Of a DNA stretch of 7,808 nt, positions 7,043-7,808 are shown piece after piece. This stretch comes from Paracoccaceae bacterium. Lineage in GTDB: Bacteria; Pseudomonadota; Alphaproteobacteria; Rhodobacterales; Rhodobacteraceae. Below the pieces are notes generated by a model. The model was not told the origin of the DNA, did no database searches, and worked only from the letters and a program-made list of their open reading frames with translations. Each line of letters starts with the position of its first letter. The first letter of the stretch is position 1. Both the position numbers and the translations under genes were made by a program. The stretch covers positions 1-7,808 of the forward strand of contig JALWJU010000077.1 in NCBI GenBank assembly GCA_026997055.1. Direction: 5' to 3'.

Positions 7043-7047
7043 GGAGG
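7043..7047 (+). promoter_or_regulatory. Ribosome-binding site that decides the M15 peptidase start
   Basis: GGAGG lies five bases before the ATG at 7053. An in-frame TTG at 7041 would begin inside the terminator T-run and overlap this site, so the ATG is the better start, giving a protein four residues shorter than the TTG reading. Confidence 0.85.
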
Positions 7048-7052
7048 AAACC

Positions 7053-7727
7053 ATGACCACTCATTACTACGCCGACTGGCGCGACGTGCCGGAAAAACTC
7101 TGGCGCTGGTCGAATTTCAGCCCCGAGGAAATCGCCTGTCGCGGCGATGGCACCATCCGTATCAACGAGCCGGCGCTCGACAGGTTGCAGGCCCTGCGCG
7201 ACCGTCTCGGCGTGCCGCTGATCGTGCATTCCGCCTATCGCAGCCCCGCTTATAACCGGCAGGTCGGCGGGGCCAAACACTCCATGCACCTGCAAGGCGC
7301 GGCCTTTGATATCTCCATGGCCAACCATGATCCGGAGAGTTTTGAAGCGGCGGCGCGCGAGACCGGCTTCACCGGCTTCGGCTTTTATTCCCGCCAGAAC
7401 TTCATGCACATCGACACCGGCCGCGCCCGCCAGTGGGGCGACCCGTTCCCCCTGCGCAGCTCGAGGTTTGCCGATGAGCCGCCACGTCTGCGCGAAACCC
7501 TGACGGAATCCCGCACCATGAAAGGCGGCGGCGCCGCCGGTGTGGCCACCATCGGGGCGGCGGGTGTCGAGGTGGTGCAACAGGCCGTGGCCGACACCCA
7601 GTCCGCCCTCCAGCCGCTGATCCCCTATCTTGACACCCTCCGCTGGCTGTTCATTGCCGTGGCCCTGATCGGCATTGGCGTCACCATCTACGCCCGCTGG
7701 GACGACTGGCGAAAGGGGCGGCGCTGA
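7053..7727 (+). CDS. M15-family D-Ala-D-Ala type peptidase (endolysin) with C-terminal membrane anchor
   Basis: 224 residues. Residues 1-130 are a Peptidase_M15_3-type domain: FSPEEIACRGDG (22-33), LIVHSAYRSPAYN (56-68), and zinc ligands H79 and D86 in SMHLQGAAFDI (77-87) plus H119 in FMHID (117-121). Such enzymes cut peptide bonds in peptidoglycan stems, and phages use them as endolysins. From about 131 the sequence leaves the domain: a Gly/Ala-rich linker (158-171), a helical stretch (172-195), a membrane segment (about 198-213) and a basic tail ending WRKGRR. There is no N-terminal signal peptide, so the enzyme is probably made in the cytoplasm and tethered to the inner membrane by its C-terminus, or inserted with the positive tail inside. 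The stop overlaps the next start (TGATG). A terminator-like hairpin lies just upstream, so expression probably depends on read-through or an unseen promoter. Confidence 0.88.
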   Translation: MTTHYYADWRDVPEKLWRWSNFSPEEIACRGDGTIRINEPALDRLQALRDRLGVPLIVHSAYRSPAYNRQVGGAKHSMHLQGAAFDISMANHDPESFEAAARETGFTGFGFYSRQNFMHIDTGRARQWGDPFPLRSSRFADEPPRLRETLTESRTMKGGGAAGVATIGAAGVEVVQQAVADTQSALQPLIPYLDTLRWLFIAVALIGIGVTIYARWDDWRKGRR

Positions 7728-7808
7728 TGGGCGCGTTGATCGCTTGGTTCACCGGCAGCCGCCTCGCGCTGGCTGCCGGAAAATGGGCTGCCATCGCCTT
7801 CACAACAA
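7727..7808 (+). CDS. Start of a small hydrophobic protein, cut off by the window end
   Basis: Only the first 27 codons are present. The ATG at 7727 shares its first base with the TGA of the M15 gene, and AAAGGGG at 7712-7718 lies eight bases upstream, supporting a real coupled start. The visible residues (MGALIAWFTGSRLALAAGKW, then AAIAFTT) are hydrophobic with two basic residues, consistent with a membrane protein. Its position right after an endolysin gene suggests a holin or an inner-membrane spanin, but nothing in the visible part decides between these, and another small phage membrane protein is possible. Confidence 0.55.
   Translation, partial: MGALIAWFTGSRLALAAGKWAAIAFTT

Noticed and set aside
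7041..7043. TTG start for the M15 peptidase
   Set aside because: It lies in the terminator T-run and overlaps the GGAGG site that serves the ATG at 7053.
1..7808. tRNA genes, CRISPR arrays, insertion sequences or attachment sites
   Set aside because: Looked for by eye on both strands; no cloverleaf, regular spaced repeats, transposase or terminal inverted repeats were seen.

Overview
This window is a compact block of genes, all on the + strand, from a phage-derived tail and lysis module. It most likely comes from an alphaproteobacterium of the Rhodobacteraceae type or from a phage or prophage of such a host. The basis is the high-GC coding sequence and the order of three tail-tip genes, which matches genes 13, 14 and 15 of the Rhodobacter capsulatus gene transfer agent (GTA): a TIGR02218/DUF2163 hub protein, an NlpC/P60 cell-wall peptidase and a roughly 1300-residue 'megatron' tail-fibre/host-specificity protein. 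The organism call rests on recognising these families by eye; no database search was run.

Layout: 1-71 is an AT-rich stretch with no supportable gene, then the tail-tip operon: hub (72-959), peptidase (956-1447), megatron (1451-5398). A DUF2793 protein, probably a receptor-binding tail fibre, follows (5395-6675). Next comes a lysis-type section: a small tail-anchored DUF6127-like protein (6703-6984), an intrinsic terminator-like hairpin (7017-7042), a zinc D-Ala-D-Ala type (M15) peptidase with a C-terminal membrane segment (7053-7727), and the start of a further hydrophobic protein cut off by the window end (7727-7808). Four junctions overlap by 1-4 bases or leave only a 3-base gap (ATGA, TAA-acc-ATG, ATGA, TGATG), as expected of one co-translated unit.

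How they fit together: hub, peptidase and megatron would form the end of a siphovirus-like tail that binds the cell, cuts peptidoglycan and opens a path for DNA. The DUF2793 protein would add receptor recognition. The M15 peptidase and the small membrane proteins around it would lyse the producing cell. In R. capsulatus the GTA lysis and tail-fibre genes lie away from the structural cluster, so having them directly after gene 15 favours a prophage or phage with a GTA-type tail over a canonical domesticated GTA.

Points most worth a second look are an in-frame 3 x 18-base repeat inserted just before the last active-site histidine of the peptidase, the terminator whose T-run ends directly against the ribosome-binding site of the endolysin gene, the C-terminal membrane anchor of that endolysin, and the glycine-zipper N-terminus of the megatron. 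I did not find a wholly new system; most of the window is a recognisable module with a few unusual details.
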